Below, one piece after another: positions 1 to 7,640 of a DNA stretch of 64,000 nucleotides. The translations under genes were made by a program, and so were the position numbers. The number at the start of each line of letters is the position of its first letter. The first letter of the stretch is position 1. A model generated the notes under the pieces. It was not told the origin of the DNA, did not search any database, and worked only from the letters and a program-made list of their open reading frames with translations. Source of the stretch: Caballeronia zhejiangensis (GTDB lineage Bacteria > Pseudomonadota > Gammaproteobacteria > Burkholderiales > Burkholderiaceae). Where the stretch lies: the NCBI RefSeq assembly GCF_000698575.1, contig NZ_JFHD01000021.1, positions 38,666 to 102,665 of the forward strand. Reading direction: 5' to 3'.

Positions 1-239
1 ACACGTATTCGCGCGCGGGCGGGCTCGCGGGCGCGGGCAATCCGCACTGGAATCAAGTCAGCGCGATGGCCGGCTATGCCTTCTCGCGGCGCACCGATGT
101 CTACATCCAGGGCGTATGGCAAGGCGTGAGCGCCAGCGCCAATTCACCATTGGGTGTGGCGTGGATCAACGGCCTCACGGCGCCATCGTCGACGAGCAAT
201 CAGGTCGAAGCGACGGTCGGCTTGCGGCACCGGTTCTGA
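1..239 (+). CDS. Gram-negative porin, C-terminal fragment
   Basis: This is the last 79 codons of an outer-membrane porin that begins before the window; the reading frame is open from base 3. The fragment shows alternating beta-strand character (AMAGYAFSRRTDVYIQG) and ends in VGLRHRF, with the terminal Phe that the BAM machinery recognises in outer-membrane barrels. This pattern is typical of the Burkholderia OmpC-like trimeric porins, which allow passive diffusion of small solutes. The substrate range cannot be judged from the fragment. Its 3' end overlaps by 65 bp a gene predicted on the other strand. Confidence 0.85.
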   Translation, partial: TYSRAGGLAGAGNPHWNQVSAMAGYAFSRRTDVYIQGVWQGVSASANSPLGVAWINGLTAPSSTSNQVEATVGLRHRF

Positions 240-894
240 CTTCGAACGCACGAGGCATCGGCAATGCGTTTGCCCGATGCCGATACTTGCGGCCCCAGCC
301 GGTCACGGGCGGCGCATCTTCATCGGAACAGAAGTTCTCGAACTCGCGCCATGTCTCTTCATAATCGCCTGCGCGCGCGAGCTCGAACTGATGCCCGTCC
401 GTCGCGCACGACGCGAGATTCATGAACTGCTTCAATATCGGCCGGCAGGCGTGGCTGATGTACGGATCGGCTTCCTCGCGCGGCCACTCGTTCGCGGCGA
501 TGAGCATCTGACGCCACGCGAGAATGGTTTCGCGGCAGGCGGTGCATTGCGCATCGCCCTGAATGAGCGCGCTCGCTTCGAGCACGGCGATCGCGTGCTC
601 TTCGAACTTCGACAGCTTGATCCACGCGGCGCGCGCGAGCGAATCGGCCTTCCCTTCGCAGAACTCGATGAGCGCGCTGTCGACCTCCGGCGGCGGCTCG
701 AGCTTCATGACGACGCCTTCCTCACGCAGCATCACGCGCACGCCGAAATCCGCGACGAGCATCGCGAGACGGCAACCCCAGCGCATGCTCATGTCGTGAA
801 GCCAGGCTTCATCGGAAGTCCGAAGCGCGGCGGCGATTTCCTCGCGCGCATCTACGAGCCATCGGCTTTGCGCGACTCCGTCTGTTCGACTCAT
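175..894 (-). CDS. Hypothetical cytoplasmic protein (239 aa)
   Basis: I do not recognise the family. The protein has no signal peptide or membrane segment, an even amino-acid composition, and a CxxC motif (QCTACRET) near the middle. Acidic and aromatic residues are spread through the C-terminal half (DYEETWREFENF). The composition looks like real protein, unlike the Arg/Ala-rich antisense frames nearby. I chose the ATG at 894, preceded by GAGAT about 8 bases upstream; a TTG at 921 is possible. The stop lies inside the last codons of the convergent porin gene, which is unusual but possible; the true 3' end deserves care. Confidence 0.55.
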   Translation of the reverse strand: MSRTDGVAQSRWLVDAREEIAAALRTSDEAWLHDMSMRWGCRLAMLVADFGVRVMLREEGVVMKLEPPPEVDSALIEFCEGKADSLARAAWIKLSKFEEHAIAVLEASALIQGDAQCTACRETILAWRQMLIAANEWPREEADPYISHACRPILKQFMNLASCATDGHQFELARAGDYEETWREFENFCSDEDAPPVTGWGRKYRHRANALPMPRAFEVRTGAASRPSLRPDCSSTMAP

Positions 895-1037
895 GGCGGC
901 ATCTCGATGCGAGTGAAGCAATTAGCTTAACTCGCCGGGCCGGGGCGTGCGCGCGAGCGTGCCAACCACGTCGCGGGCGTGAAAATGCAGAACCGGTTAG
1001 CCTCTTCTATCCGCGGATTCGTCGACCAGGAGCGCCA

Positions 1038-2600
1038 TTGAACAGCCCGCAACGCGTGCACGCCGTCGCCTCACCCGCGAGTCCTTGCGACGAACTCGCG
1101 ATCCGCGCGCAACCCGTCGCCGCCGATCAGCCGTGCCATCGCAAGCGCCTCGCGCTGTCCGCGACGATTCTCGGATCGAGCATGGCGTTCATCGACGGCT
1201 CGGTCGTCAACGTCGCGCTGCCGTCGATCCAGAGCGAGCTCGGCGCGAGCATTGCGGCGATGCAGTGGGTCGTCAACGCGTATCTGCTGTTTCTGGGCGC
1301 GCTCGTGCTGGTCGGCGGCGCGATGGGCGACAAGCTCGGACGGCGCAAGGTGTTCGTCGCGGGCGTCGCGATCTTCACGGTCGCGTCGGCGGCGTGCGGC
1401 TTCGCGCCGGGCACGGGCTGGCTGATCGCGGCGCGCGCATTGCAGGGCATCGGCGCGGCGCTGCTCGTGCCGGGCAGCCTTGCGATCATCGGCGCGGTAT
1501 TCGACGGCGAGGCGCGCGGCCGCGCGATCGGCACGTGGGCGGGCGTCGGCGCGATCACGTCGTCGGTCGGTCCGGCGGCGGGCGGCTGGCTCGTCGATGC
1601 AATTTCGTGGCGCGCGATTTTTTTCCTCAACGTGCCGCTCGCGGCCGCGACGATCGCGCTGGCGATGGCTTCCGTGCCCGACAGCCACGACGCCGACGCG
1701 CCGCCAACCCTCGACTGGCCCGGCGCGGCGAGCACGGCAGCGGGCCTCGCGATGCTGACCTACGGTCTCACGGAAGCGCCGTCGCGCGGTTTCGCCGATC
1801 CGCTCGTGCTCGGGATGATCGGCGCGGGCATCGTGCTGCTCGCCGCGTTCATCGCGATCGAAGCCAAATCGCGCGATCCGATGGTCCCGCTCGACATCTT
1901 CCGTTCGCGCGATTTCAGCGGCGCGAATATCGTCACGCTGCTGCTGTACTTCGGGCTCGGCGGCGTGCTGTTTTTCCTGCCGTACACGCTGATTCGCGCA
2001 TACGGTTTCACCGCGACGGAAGCGGGCGCGGCGGTGTTGCCGATGCCGCTCATCATCGGTTTGCTGTCGCGTTTCACGGGCGGGCTGACGAGCCGCTTCG
2101 GCGCGCGTGCGCTCCTGATCGCCGGTCCGTGCGTGGCGGGTCTGGGCTTCGCGATGCTCGCGCTGCCGTTCGTCGCGGGCAGCTACTGGATGGGCTTTCT
2201 GCCAGCGCTCGTCGTGCTCGGGCTCGGCATGACGATCACCGTCGCGCCGCTGACGACGACCGTGATGGCATCGGCGGGAAGCGAGCGCGCGGGCATCGCG
2301 TCGGGCATCAACAACGCGGTCGCGCGCGTGGCGAGCCTGCTCGCGATCGCGGTGCTCGGCATCGTGTTCGTGTGGTCGCACGACGCGGCTTTGTCGGCGC
2401 GGCTCGATCGGCTGCATGTACCGCGCGACAGCATGCGCGCGCTGGACGCCCAGCCGAAGTCCGAAGCGTCATCGGCGCCGCTCGCCCGCGCGCAAGCCGA
2501 TGCCATCGCCGATGCGTTGCGCGCCGTCGCCGCGCTCTCCGCCGCGTGTGCGTTTGCGGCGGCGGGCGCGGCGGCTGCGACGATCCAGCGCCGCAAATGA
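1038..2600 (+). CDS. MFS transporter, DHA2 (EmrB/QacA) family
   Basis: Inner-membrane drug:proton antiporter of about 520 residues with the 14-helix layout of the DHA2 family. The first helix carries FIDGSVVNVALPSI with the family's conserved Asp near residue 53, and the loop between helices 2 and 3 carries GDKLGRRK (residues 97-104, MFS motif A). The start is a TTG, chosen because AGGAG lies 5 bases before it and no better ATG precedes the first helix. The first 35 residues are hydrophilic. The gene stands alone and ends against a terminator belonging to the convergent gene. The substrate is unknown; multidrug or toxic-metabolite export is the usual role. Confidence 0.85.
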   Translation: MNSPQRVHAVASPASPCDELAIRAQPVAADQPCHRKRLALSATILGSSMAFIDGSVVNVALPSIQSELGASIAAMQWVVNAYLLFLGALVLVGGAMGDKLGRRKVFVAGVAIFTVASAACGFAPGTGWLIAARALQGIGAALLVPGSLAIIGAVFDGEARGRAIGTWAGVGAITSSVGPAAGGWLVDAISWRAIFFLNVPLAAATIALAMASVPDSHDADAPPTLDWPGAASTAAGLAMLTYGLTEAPSRGFADPLVLGMIGAGIVLLAAFIAIEAKSRDPMVPLDIFRSRDFSGANIVTLLLYFGLGGVLFFLPYTLIRAYGFTATEAGAAVLPMPLIIGLLSRFTGGLTSRFGARALLIAGPCVAGLGFAMLALPFVAGSYWMGFLPALVVLGLGMTITVAPLTTTVMASAGSERAGIASGINNAVARVASLLAIAVLGIVFVWSHDAALSARLDRLHVPRDSMRALDAQPKSEASSAPLARAQADAIADALRAVAALSAACAFAAAGAAAATIQRRK

Positions 2601-2635
2601 AAAAACCCGATGCCGGCGCTGAACCGGACATCGGG
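2601..2635 (-). terminator. Intrinsic terminator of the sterol-desaturase-like gene
   Basis: CCCGATG (2606-2612) pairs with CATCGGG (2629-2635), continued by CCGG/CCGG with one bulged A. Read on the minus strand the stem is followed by a run of T from the A-run at 2601-2605. It lies 29 bases beyond the stop of the minus-strand gene. Confidence 0.85.
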
Positions 2636-2663
2636 ATTCGAAAGTACCGCTGCGAGGCTTTCG

Positions 2664-3587
2664 TTATCGGCCCGCGTGGGCCGGTTGTTGTTCGATCGAC
2701 TTGGCGCGCTTCTGCAATTCTTCGGTGGTGTCGCCTTCGCCGTTCGGCAGCCAGCCCGGAGGACGCAGCAGGAAGCCGACCGCATCCGACACGCTCTTCG
2801 CGTTGTACATGTCCTTCGCGAGGCTGACCCAGTGCTGCATCTCGACGACGATCGGGTTATGCGACGTCACCGGCGTCGTCAGGCCGTAGACACACGGCTC
2901 ATCGGCGCGCTCTTCCACGTACGTTCCGAACAGGCGATCGAAGATGACGAGCACGCCGCCGAAGTTCGCATCGAGATATGTCGCGTTCGATGCATGGTGC
3001 ACACGATGCGCCGACGGCGTGTTGAACACATATTCGAGCCAGCCGAGCTTCGGAATCCACGTTGCGTGCAGCCAGAACTGATAGAGGAGGTTGATCGACA
3101 CGACCGCGAGCACCACGTCGGGCTTCACGCCGAACCACACGAGCGGAGTGAAGAAGATGGCCGAGCCCGCGATCTTGGTGGTCCAGCCCAACCGATACGC
3201 CGACGACAGCGTCAACTGGTTCGGCGAATGATGCACCGCGTGATTCGCCCAGAAGAAGCGGATCGTGTGCGACGCGCGGTGATACCAGTAGTAGCAGAAC
3301 TCCTGTCCGATGAAGAGCAGGAACAGCGTGAGCGCCGTGTTCGTCGTGACCGTGTGGATGCGATGCTCCCACGCGAAGTTGAAGACGGGCGTCGCGAGCG
3401 AGAGCGGCAGGAACGCGAGGAGCTTGCGGCCGACGAGATCGACGAGCGAGATCCAGGTCTCGTGCCAGTCGAACGCCTTGTCGGTGCCCTTGTACTTGAA
3501 ATGCAGGACGACGGCCTCGAGCAGCGACGCGGTGAGGACGATGCCCATCACGTACATCGAGATTTTTCCGAGCAGTTCCAGTTCCAT
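2664..3587 (-). CDS. Sterol desaturase / fatty-acid hydroxylase family protein
   Basis: Integral-membrane di-iron oxygenase of 307 residues. The histidine boxes that bind the two irons are visible: HRASH (residues 103-107), HAVHH (116-120), His174 and HRVHH (194-198). Three or four hydrophobic helices surround them. The family hydroxylates or desaturates lipid alkyl chains; the substrate here is unknown, with a membrane lipid the likeliest. The start is the ATG at 3587, preceded by AAGG; an in-frame start further upstream (3659) would add 24 residues without membrane character. It is a single gene with its own terminator, and lies next to an iron-uptake block, although no functional link is shown. 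Confidence 0.85.
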   Translation of the reverse strand: MELELLGKISMYVMGIVLTASLLEAVVLHFKYKGTDKAFDWHETWISLVDLVGRKLLAFLPLSLATPVFNFAWEHRIHTVTTNTALTLFLLFIGQEFCYYWYHRASHTIRFFWANHAVHHSPNQLTLSSAYRLGWTTKIAGSAIFFTPLVWFGVKPDVVLAVVSINLLYQFWLHATWIPKLGWLEYVFNTPSAHRVHHASNATYLDANFGGVLVIFDRLFGTYVEERADEPCVYGLTTPVTSHNPIVVEMQHWVSLAKDMYNAKSVSDAVGFLLRPPGWLPNGEGDTTEELQKRAKSIEQQPAHAGR

Positions 3588-3757
3588 GATTGTTCGCCTT
3601 GGTGGGTGGTTGCGAATGAACCCATTGTGGCGATCGGCCCGGTTAAAAACCACGCGCAAACTATTTCACGGAATGTCACGGCCCGCCCGCCAAGCCTTGC
3701 GGCACAAGGGGCGGGCCTCTCGGACCAGTTATTTCAAGGCATGTCGCGCGGCAAGGA

Positions 3758-5923
3758 TCAGAATTCGACGCGCGCGTTGAGCGAGAGCGTGCGCGGCTCG
3801 CCCGGCTGGATGTAATCGGCATACTGGAATTCCCAGTAACGGCGATTCGTCAGATTGTCGATAGCCGCGCGCAGCCCGACGTTATGTCCGGCGATGCGCG
3901 TCGTGTAGGTGGCGCCGAGGTTCATCACCAGATAGCCCGGCACCTTGATGTCGCCGGACGGACTGAGGCTCGTGTTGCCGGTGAATTTCGCATCGGCGCC
4001 GAGCGTCAGGCCCGGAACGACGGGCACCGCGTAATTCACGTGCGCCGCCGCGACGAATCCCGGCGCGCCCGCGACGCGATTGCCGTTGTTGGTCGAGCCT
4101 TTCTCGTAGTGCGTCGCGATCCACATCAGATCGGCGCCGACGGTCCAGTCCCGGCCGAGACGCACGTCCGCGCCCGCTTCGGCACCCTGAAAGATCGACT
4201 CGCCGTCCTCGACGAAGACGTTGTCGCTGTTGGCATACTGCGCGCCGCGCTCGATGCGGAACAGCGCGGCCGTCGCGCTCCAGCGTGCGTTCTGGCTCTT
4301 CACGCCGACTTCGTATTGCTTGCTGCGCAGCGGCTTGAGCAATTGCCCGGCGTTCGCATAGGTGTCGCCGACGACGTTGCCCGCTTCGAGCGATTCGACA
4401 TAGCTCGCATAGAGCGTCGTGCCCGGCGTGAGTTTGTACATCAGCGCGACGGTTGGCGTGAGCACGCCGTTTTGCGTGTACGTCGACGACGTGCTGCCGT
4501 CGAGGCCGTAACCGTGCTGCTCGTAGTTCGTGTAGCGCAGGCCGCCGAGCACGGACCAGCGCTCGGTCAGCGCGATCGTGTCGCTCGCGAACAGCGCCTT
4601 CTGCGTGACGTCGGCGGCGCGATAGGTGTAGAAGCCGGAGCTGTCGTAACGATTCACGTTCGGCTGATAGAGATTGCCCGTGCCGAGCTGCGCATAGAAG
4701 GAGTTCGCGCCGTAGTCGGTCGTCTGCTTCTGGTAATCAGCGCCGAACACGAGCTGATGCCTGAGCGGTCCCGTCTTCACGAGACCTTCGGCCATCACGC
4801 GGAACGTGTTCAGCTGATGCCCTTCCTTGCCTTCGAAGCGATAGTCGTCGTAATCGCCTGCCTGATCGAGCAGATACCAAGTGCCTTCGTTGCGATAGCG
4901 CGTGCTCTTGCTGAAGCTGTACGTCGCCGAGAGCGTCCAGTCCGGGCTCAGGTTGTAATGCAGGCCGGCGGTGTAGATCTGCAGGTTGGTGTTCAGATGC
5001 TGATCGGGCGTCTGCAGCGTGCTGCTGCCGCCGGACAGCGTCGCCGGCAGCGACGTGCCGGTATATCGCGCGGTCGAAATCGCCGTCGTGATGCCGGACG
5101 CATGCCGCTCCTGATACAGCGCGCCGAAGGTCGCGGTGAGATCGCGGGTCAGGCGCGCGTCGGCGGCGAGCGAGAAGGAATCGCGCCGCACGTTGCCGTC
5201 GTTGTACGTCTTGCCTTCCTCGTGCGTCGCGTTGAAGCGGTAGCCGACCACGCTGTCCGGGCCGACGCGCCCGCCGAGATCAAGATGCTCGGTCCAGACC
5301 GACGTCGAGCGATAGCCGACATCGACGCTCGCGATCTGCTTTTCGGTCGCGGGCGGCTTTTTCGTCACGTAGTTCACGACGCCACCCGGCGCGCCGAAGC
5401 CGTACATGAAGCCCGACAGCCCTTTCAGCAGTTCGACGCTTTCGAGCTGCTCGTAAGGCATCGTGATGCCGTAACCGTTGTACGGCTGGCCGTCGAGCTT
5501 GAAGCCGTTCTGCCAGTCGAGCTGCATGCCGCGCACGGTGATGTAGCTCGCCCACGCGTTGTACGGATTGCTGTTGTCCGACACGGAAGCGTCCTGCGCG
5601 AAGACGTCGCCGAGCTTGTTGGCCTGCCGGTCGGCGAGCTCCTCGCCGGTGACGATCGTCGTCGAGAAGGGCGTCTCCAGTTGCGTGCGCGAGCCGAGCG
5701 CGCCGCTCGACACGTCGTCGCGCAGATGCTGCAGCGTGTCCTGCGACGCGGTGACGGACACCGCCGGCAGCGACGCCTCGTGGGGTTGATCGGCGGCTTG
5801 CGCGCCGTCGCTGCCTTGCGCCATCGCGGACTGGCTCATCGCGAAGAGCAGCAGGGCGGCGAGGGTCGAAGGCCGCATCGTCGATGTGGCCGGGAATGCG
5901 CGCGAGCGCGTCGCTGATTTCAT
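3758..5923 (-). CDS. TonB-dependent siderophore receptor
   Basis: Outer-membrane ferric-siderophore receptor of 721 residues. A signal peptide ends near SAMAQ (about residue 36). The plug domain carries TPFSTTIVTGEEL and the stretch YEQLESVELLKG followed by GFGAPGGVVNYVTKKP, typical of FpvA/FhuA-like siderophore receptors. The barrel follows and the protein ends in RVEF, with the terminal Phe. There is no extra N-terminal signalling domain, so it is probably not a cell-surface-signalling transducer. It is transcribed away from a PepSY gene, and a 19-bp Fur-box-like palindrome lies 32 bases before its start. The siderophore is unknown; no synthesis genes are in the window. Confidence 0.9.
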   Translation of the reverse strand: MKSATRSRAFPATSTMRPSTLAALLLFAMSQSAMAQGSDGAQAADQPHEASLPAVSVTASQDTLQHLRDDVSSGALGSRTQLETPFSTTIVTGEELADRQANKLGDVFAQDASVSDNSNPYNAWASYITVRGMQLDWQNGFKLDGQPYNGYGITMPYEQLESVELLKGLSGFMYGFGAPGGVVNYVTKKPPATEKQIASVDVGYRSTSVWTEHLDLGGRVGPDSVVGYRFNATHEEGKTYNDGNVRRDSFSLAADARLTRDLTATFGALYQERHASGITTAISTARYTGTSLPATLSGGSSTLQTPDQHLNTNLQIYTAGLHYNLSPDWTLSATYSFSKSTRYRNEGTWYLLDQAGDYDDYRFEGKEGHQLNTFRVMAEGLVKTGPLRHQLVFGADYQKQTTDYGANSFYAQLGTGNLYQPNVNRYDSSGFYTYRAADVTQKALFASDTIALTERWSVLGGLRYTNYEQHGYGLDGSTSSTYTQNGVLTPTVALMYKLTPGTTLYASYVESLEAGNVVGDTYANAGQLLKPLRSKQYEVGVKSQNARWSATAALFRIERGAQYANSDNVFVEDGESIFQGAEAGADVRLGRDWTVGADLMWIATHYEKGSTNNGNRVAGAPGFVAAAHVNYAVPVVPGLTLGADAKFTGNTSLSPSGDIKVPGYLVMNLGATYTTRIAGHNVGLRAAIDNLTNRRYWEFQYADYIQPGEPRTLSLNARVEF

Positions 5924-5954
5924 GGTCTGTCCGTCGTCGTTTGAAGTTGTTTTA

Positions 5955-5973
5955 AATGCGAATCGTTCGCATT
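5955..5973. promoter_or_regulatory. Candidate Fur box between TonB receptor and PepSY gene
   Basis: AATGCGAATCGTTCGCATT is an exact 8-bp inverted repeat around a 3-bp centre. Its AT-rich arms resemble Burkholderia Fur sites (AATGAGAAT-type). It sits 32 bases upstream of the receptor start. Iron-dependent repression is inferred. Confidence 0.6.
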
Positions 5974-6101
5974 ATCTGGCGACGGCATTCTGCCCTGAAC
6001 ATCGCGAGCTTGTAAACTTTTGCTCCACTGTCGGCACGGATTCGTGACAAAAAATGGTAAGCAGCTTACGAGAAGCTTGTGTGGCCGATCAGTCGTCGAT
6101 A

Positions 6102-6117
6102 GAATTGCGAACAATTC
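6102..6117. promoter_or_regulatory. Second palindrome in the same divergent region
   Basis: GAATTG-CGAA-CAATTC is an exact 6-bp inverted repeat, 64 bases before the PepSY start. It could be a second Fur half-site cluster or the site of another regulator. A further short palindrome, GTAAGC-A-GCTTAC, lies at 6057-6069. Assignment is uncertain. Confidence 0.3.
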
Positions 6118-6180
6118 CTATTTACATCACGTCGAAAAGATGATCGCCGTCGCGCACGACTATCGCTCCGAGGAGCGGGC

Positions 6181-7398
6181 ATGAGGCCGGTTCTGGTTCG
6201 CCTGCATCGCTGGCTCGGCGTCGCGACCGCGCTCTTTCTCTTCGTCTCGGGTCTGACCGGCGCGATCATCGCGTGGGATCACGAGATCGACGCGCTGCTG
6301 AATCCGTCGTTCTTCAACGCGCGCACCGATGCGCCCGCGCTTCCGCCGCTCGAACTCGCGCGGCGCGTCGAAGCGGCCGATCCGCGCGTCGAGGTGACGT
6401 ACCTGCCGCTCGGCATCGAGCCGGGGCACACCGCGCAGATGATGGTGATGCCGCGCACGAATCCGGCGACGAACGCGCCGTTCGACGTGCCGTACAACCA
6501 GATCGCCGTCGATCCCGCGACGGGGCAGGTGCAGGCGCAGCGCATGTGGGGCGCGGTGTCGCTCGCGCGCATCGATCTGATGCCGTTCCTCTACAAGCTG
6601 CACTACACGCTGCATTTGCCGGTCGTCGGCGGCTTCGATATCGGCACGTGGCTCATCGGCATCGTGGGCATTCTCTGGTTCTTCGATAGCGGCATCGCGC
6701 TGATTCTGTCGTTTCCGAGCGTGAAGGCGTGGCGCAAGTCGTTCGCGTTCCGCGTGAAGCGCGGCGGCTACGCGCTGACGTTCGACCTGCATCGCTCGGG
6801 CGGCGTGTGGATCTGGGGCCTTCTGCTCGTCATGGCGCTCACCTCGATCTCGATGAATCTTTCCGAACCCGTGATGCGCCCGGTCGTATCGATGTTCTCG
6901 AAGCTTTCGCCTTCTTTCCTCGACAACCCCGAACTCGTGCGCGCCGGCCCGCCGGGCAAGGCGCCAGCCACGCGCGAGCAGATTCTGGAGATGGCCGCCC
7001 GCGACGCGAAACGCGAGAACCTGACCGAACCGCCGGGCGCGCTCTACTACGCGCCGATGTTCAAGGCTTACGGCGTCGGTTTCTTCGCGCCGGGGCACGA
7101 TCACGGCGACGTCGGTCTCGGCAACGCCTGGCTGTACTACAACGCCCAGACGGGCGCGCTCGCGGGATCGACGATTCCGGGCCGCGGCTCGGCCGGCGAC
7201 ATCTTCATGCAGGCGCAGTTTCCGCTGCACTCGGGGCGCATCGTCGGCCTCGGCGGACGGATTCTCGTGAGCGCCGTGGGCATCGCGGTCGCGGTGCTCA
7301 GCGCGACGGGGCTCATCATCTGGTCCAGGAAGCGCGCGGCGCGCCGTCATTCGGCTGCCGTCGCCGATGCGCGGTCGGCACGTTCAATGACTTCGTAA
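6181..7398 (+). CDS. PepSY-associated membrane protein (iron-uptake type)
   Basis: Inner-membrane protein of 405 residues with four predicted helices: one at the N-terminus (about residues 9-30, LHRWLGVATALFLFVSGLTG), one near 155-180, one near 210-230, and one at the C-terminus (about 355-380). Long periplasmic segments between them match PepSY domains. The RLHRWLG opening is typical of the PepSY_TM family (PiuB-like), often found beside siderophore receptors and proposed to act in periplasmic reduction or release of ferric siderophore. The start is well supported by GAGGAG about 6 bases upstream. It lies between two TonB receptors, which supports an iron-acquisition role; the biochemical function is inferred. 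Confidence 0.85.
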   Translation: MRPVLVRLHRWLGVATALFLFVSGLTGAIIAWDHEIDALLNPSFFNARTDAPALPPLELARRVEAADPRVEVTYLPLGIEPGHTAQMMVMPRTNPATNAPFDVPYNQIAVDPATGQVQAQRMWGAVSLARIDLMPFLYKLHYTLHLPVVGGFDIGTWLIGIVGILWFFDSGIALILSFPSVKAWRKSFAFRVKRGGYALTFDLHRSGGVWIWGLLLVMALTSISMNLSEPVMRPVVSMFSKLSPSFLDNPELVRAGPPGKAPATREQILEMAARDAKRENLTEPPGALYYAPMFKAYGVGFFAPGHDHGDVGLGNAWLYYNAQTGALAGSTIPGRGSAGDIFMQAQFPLHSGRIVGLGGRILVSAVGIAVAVLSATGLIIWSRKRAARRHSAAVADARSARSMTS

Positions 7399-7480
7399 AT
7401 CCGAGGACCCTCGCATAAAGCGCGATTCAAAAGCCTGACGCGCGTCAGACGTTGCGTTCCGACAAATCTCTCGTTATCGG

Positions 7481-7499
7481 AATGATAACGACTCTTATT
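7481..7499. promoter_or_regulatory. Candidate Fur box upstream of second TonB receptor
   Basis: AATGATAACGACTCTTATT resembles the AATGATAATnATTCTCATT form of Fur box, with imperfect symmetry. It lies about 140 bases before the receptor start. A perfect 14-bp palindrome CTGACGCGCGTCAG at 7435-7448 in the same leader is unassigned. Confidence 0.5.
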
Positions 7500-7640
7500 T
7501 GCAATATAATGCGGCGCACAACGGCCTCGGGCTGTCGCGCGCTTGCGCGGCTTGCTTCGACGCTCAGAACAATGCCGCCCGGATTCCATTCGCGCCCCGG
7601 GACGGAAGACCGACCAACACCGACGTTCCTCCTCTGATTC

